A program made the position numbers and the translations under genes. Shown in pieces: positions 33,071 through 35,693 of a stretch of 35,693 bases of DNA (within the stretch, counting starts at the first letter, position 1; the number at the start of each line of letters is the position of its first letter). The stretch is taken from positions 1 to 35,693 of the forward strand of contig PLAH01000173.1 in the NCBI GenBank assembly GCA_003134045.1, in the 5' to 3' direction. The notes under the pieces are model-generated. The model saw only the letters and a list, made by a program, of their open reading frames with translations, ran no database searches and had not been told where the DNA came from. This stretch comes from Gammaproteobacteria bacterium (GTDB lineage: Bacteria > Pseudomonadota > Gammaproteobacteria > Steroidobacterales > Steroidobacteraceae).

Positions 33071-35283
33071 GTCTCGAGAAACAGCATATGCAAACGCTGC
33101 GACTCATCGCGCGACAGGCTCTCCAGCACCTCGCTGAGCGGCTCGGGCCTTCCGTACGCATACCCTTGCGCGTAATCGACTCCGAGCAGGCGTATCTCGT
33201 TCGCAATCTCGGCGGTTTCTACGTATTCGGCCACGGTTTCGATGCCCAGCCCTTTGGCCAGTTCAACGACCGCTTTAACCGTAGCCAGTGAATTGCGATC
33301 CGTCAGAACGTCGCGTACGAAACTGCCGTCGATCTTGACTCGACTGACCTGAAGAGCCTTGAGGTACGTTAGAGAGTTGGCGCCGGTGCCGAAGTCATCG
33401 AGGGCGAAGCCGCAGCCCAAGCTGGCCAACATATCGACCATTCTGGTGGCGTCGACGAGACTCGAGACGGCCGCTTGTTCGGTCAGCTCGACGCTGATGC
33501 AGCTGCGCGGCAGCCTCGCTTCTTGCAGAAATTGCGTGAACGAATGAATGAAAGTCTCATCACTGATGGATTGACCGGACACATTGATGGATATTCCTAA
33601 ACCGCGTGTCCGGAGCATTCCACGATAAGGGGCCAACATTTGCATCGCGCGCTCGGCAACCCAGCGGTCGATCGAAGGCAACAGCTGATAACGTTGCGCT
33701 GCTTCGATCAATGGGCCCGGTGCGACCAAGCTTCCGTCTTCGTCGCGCAGCCGCAGAAGCAATTCATATCCCCCGGGCAAGCTGGAATTCTGTAAAGGCA
33801 CGATGCGCTGCGCGTACAGTAGCAGCCGGTCGGCTTTCAGCGCCGATCGCAATTGTCCGACGGCCAGGGCGTCGCTATGTCGACGCATCATGCTGTTATC
33901 CTCAAAGGCATATAGTTCGACCCTATTCGGGCCGCGATTCTTTGCGGACTTGCAGGCGATTTCCGCAGCGGCGATGGCGCGCGCCAATCCGTCCGGCATC
34001 GGCAGCAAGGCGGAGACCCCACAACGGATCGACACATCGAAGATGTCCTTGGACGGACCGATCACGATTCTAGACGCCGCCGCTTGCAAGGCTTGAGCGA
34101 CCTGCATCGCTTGCGCCGATGTGGAGTTCTTGAGAACGATGACAAATCGATCCCCTGAGATACGGCATGCAAGGGCATCCTCGGGTAACTCCGTGGTCGA
34201 TAACAAGTCCGCGACGCGGACGATGAGCTCGTTGCCCAATTCAAAGCCATGAAGCTCGTTGACTACATGCATGTGATCGATATCCAGGTAGATCACGCTG
34301 CGCTCCGAGAAGTTGATTTCCTCGAAAAGCCCCGCGCACATCTGATCCAATCCGCTGCGCGTGTATAGGCCGGTCATCAGGTCAAACTGTGCCTCCACGA
34401 TGCTTGCCGCTTGTCGCCCGATATGCCTGGCTAGAAATACTTGACGGTTCGAATAGTCGGCCGAGCGCGGCGAGTTATAAAACGCCAATATGCCTATGAC
34501 GCGACCTGCTTCTTGAGCAATGGGTACGCACAGAACCTTGCATCGCGGGAGACTCTTGCCTTGACGTCCCAAGCCATTGACCACAAGAGGTCGATTTCGC
34601 CTTTGGGCCCACGCAATGAGATGGTGTTGCGTATGCGACCACGCCAGAAGAAGACTTGCGGATGCGATTGTTTCCTCTTCATGTTTAATAGTGAGATGCT
34701 TGTCGGGAATACATAGGACTCCCAGCCCACTTCGCAATCGTTCGGTGGCCGCGGCGAGTAATTCCTCGATGACGCGTTTGTTGTCGACGGCCCCCTTGAG
34801 CTGGCTGGTCACCTTGAAAAGCCATTCGAGTTCCGCGGTGCGCTCCGTGAGCATCTGCACTTTCGTCCGCGTCGGAATCGCGGCAGCAAAATCCCGATGG
34901 ATGCAGTCCAACAGCGGCCTGAGGCGTACGCTCAATGCACCGGCAAAGCGCGACGGTTGGGTAGGCGGGGCGGCCAATGTCTGAGAAACGCAGAAAACGC
35001 CCAGGAGCGTCCCGTCCGTTTGCTCCAAGGGTATCGCAGCGCACCAGCGCCCCGAACCGTACGCTCGCGCTACCGGCTTACGAGCGTGCATGTCACTCCA
35101 TCCCAACGAGAGGATCCATTGTATCAACGGCTCCGCCGTCAAATCACCGGATTGGCCGAGCGCTTTCAACTTGCCGTCAAGAAGGCCAATGCCGCCCAAA
35201 TCGCCCACCAAGCCATTCGCCAGAGCCACGTATGACAAGAAAATGGGATCTGCGTGTGGCATGGATTGCGTGGCGGCTCTCAC
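33067..35283 (-). CDS. GAF-GGDEF-EAL cyclic-di-GMP protein with degenerate GGDEF
   Basis: About 738 aa, cytosolic (no membrane segment). N-terminal ~300 residues look like two GAF-type sensor domains (LSYVALANGLVGDLGGIGLLDG; LECLF-like helix, then RCKVLCVPIAQEAGRVIGILAFYN). The GGDEF domain (DLMTGLYTRSGLDQ ... YLDIDHMHVVNELHG) has SGDRF at ~373 instead of GGDEF, so cyclase activity is unlikely. The EAL domain has YELLLRL at ~506, SINVSGQS, SVELTEQA, LDDFGTGANSLTYLK, VKIDGSFV and AQGYAYGRP, i.e. metal ligands largely present: phosphodiesterase is plausible. Starts: GTG 35283 (GGAG 10 bases upstream), TTG 35319 or ATG 35262. GC content looks lower than in the core genes. Confidence 0.88.
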   Translation of the reverse strand: MRAATQSMPHADPIFLSYVALANGLVGDLGGIGLLDGKLKALGQSGDLTAEPLIQWILSLGWSDMHARKPVARAYGSGRWCAAIPLEQTDGTLLGVFCVSQTLAAPPTQPSRFAGALSVRLRPLLDCIHRDFAAAIPTRTKVQMLTERTAELEWLFKVTSQLKGAVDNKRVIEELLAAATERLRSGLGVLCIPDKHLTIKHEEETIASASLLLAWSHTQHHLIAWAQRRNRPLVVNGLGRQGKSLPRCKVLCVPIAQEAGRVIGILAFYNSPRSADYSNRQVFLARHIGRQAASIVEAQFDLMTGLYTRSGLDQMCAGLFEEINFSERSVIYLDIDHMHVVNELHGFELGNELIVRVADLLSTTELPEDALACRISGDRFVIVLKNSTSAQAMQVAQALQAAASRIVIGPSKDIFDVSIRCGVSALLPMPDGLARAIAAAEIACKSAKNRGPNRVELYAFEDNSMMRRHSDALAVGQLRSALKADRLLLYAQRIVPLQNSSLPGGYELLLRLRDEDGSLVAPGPLIEAAQRYQLLPSIDRWVAERAMQMLAPYRGMLRTRGLGISINVSGQSISDETFIHSFTQFLQEARLPRSCISVELTEQAAVSSLVDATRMVDMLASLGCGFALDDFGTGANSLTYLKALQVSRVKIDGSFVRDVLTDRNSLATVKAVVELAKGLGIETVAEYVETAEIANEIRLLGVDYAQGYAYGRPEPLSEVLESLSRDESQRLHMLFLET

Positions 35284-35553
35284 TAGATCAATTCTCCGAG
35301 ACGGTAAATGCGGTTCCAAGCGTACCGTTTAAAGCCATCGACCGCCACATGGGCCTAATGGTCTATCGGCGCTGAGACATGAAACTAAAACACTTGATAC
35401 GGGTGGTCGCGGAGGAATCGCCGCTGGCGTGAAGATGATGACTCACTGCCGCCGAGTGAGCAATTGTCAATGCGACGCACCATTTATCAAATCATTTAAT
35501 ATCACCTCATGGCCTCGCCCTCACAATATGAGCGCATAGTGTGCTCCTTGCCA
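35284..35553. other. Intergenic stretch without a recognised gene
   Basis: Contains a small perfect hairpin, CTCACT (35442-35447) with AGTGAG (35455-35460), followed by an AT-rich patch (TTTATCAAATCATTTAATATC, about 35480-35500) that could hold a promoter. Two short ORFs (from 35378, 17 codons; from 35509, open to the window edge) have no family resemblance. If a receiver gene once read into 35554, this stretch is what replaced its 5' end. Confidence 0.4.
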
Positions 35554-35693
35554 AGTTGGAAAAGGATTTGCCGCGCATCGCCTGAGGCCGGATGTAATCA
35601 TCATGGATCTCGTATTGCCGGGCATGAACGGGAACTTCTCATCCAGCGCTCGCATGACCACGCGTCCCGGCGCGGGCGCAGCTGCGCTTCAGG
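35554..35693 (+). pseudogene. Middle fragment of a NarL-family response-regulator receiver domain
   Basis: In one frame the sequence reads VGKGFAAHRLRPDVIIMDLV followed by LPGMNG: helix 2, strand 3 with the phospho-acceptor Asp (MDL) and the LPGMNG loop of a NarL/FixJ receiver. There is no start codon or strand 1 upstream (TAG at 35537-35539 closes the frame). After MNG the family sequence resumes in another frame (ELLIQRSHDHASRR from 35632), so there is also a frameshift. The remainder lies past the right edge. It complements the stub at 13708-13847. Confidence 0.65.

Noticed and set aside
35378..35431. 17-codon ORF MKLKHLIRVVAEESPLA, faintly like a LysR N-terminus
   Set aside because: Too short, and no continuation in any frame.
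1..35693. CRISPR arrays, tRNA or rRNA genes, insertion-sequence transposases
   Set aside because: No regularly spaced direct repeats, cloverleaf candidates or transposase motifs were seen on either strand.

Overview
The window is GC-rich (roughly 60-65% by eye), densely coded DNA from a gammaproteobacterium. Three gene pairings point there: rpsB divergent from map-glnD-dapD, yoaA overlapping tsaB, and phoB-phoR. A lineage near Steroidobacter/Nevskia is plausible, but that is inference, because no rRNA is present.

Layout. 1-5277: partial rpsB (-), then map, glnD and dapD (+), with an unusual 39-bp tandem palindromic repeat between map and glnD. 5314-6774: an alginate-export-type outer-membrane protein (-). 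6951-13346: a phosphate-uptake operon on the minus strand, in transcription order porin, pstS, pstC, pstA, pstB, pstB; a Pho box lies upstream of the porin and hairpins lie between the first genes. 13347-13958: Pho promoter, a possible small ORF and the N-terminal stub of a NarL-type response regulator. 13959-18020 (+): a NarX-like histidine kinase, a secreted protein of unknown role, a di-haem oxidoreductase C-terminal remnant, a ModE-type HTH protein without MOP domains, and a glycine-rich secreted protein. 18080-25963 (-): phoB-phoR (behind a second Pho box), phoU-dsbB-dapE, and upstream a small secreted protein, yoaA and tsaB. 26162-27937: GTP-type PEP carboxykinase (+). 27948-29995 (-): an adenylate cyclase-FHA protein and dusA.

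From 30002 on the window is accessory. A tyrosine integrase sits directly against the 5' end of dusA, a known insertion site for integrative elements. Behind it lie a small translationally coupled ORF, a beheaded serine recombinase, a RelE/HigB-XRE toxin-antitoxin pair with a clear promoter and two palindromic operators, a frameshifted phage-type RuvC-like resolvase, and a small zinc-ribbon membrane protein. A GAF-GGDEF-EAL protein with a degenerate GGDEF site follows. The last ~140 bases hold the middle of a NarL-type response-regulator receiver domain.

How it fits together. PhoR/PhoB with PhoU probably control the pst operon and its porin through the two Pho boxes. The most intriguing structural signal is that the two response-regulator fragments (13708-13847 minus, 35554-35693 plus) are complementary, face each other as the ends of one 21.8-kb inversion would, and share AGTTGG in the same reading frame at the inferred breakpoints. 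Rejoined, they give an almost normally spaced receiver domain next to its likely partner kinase.
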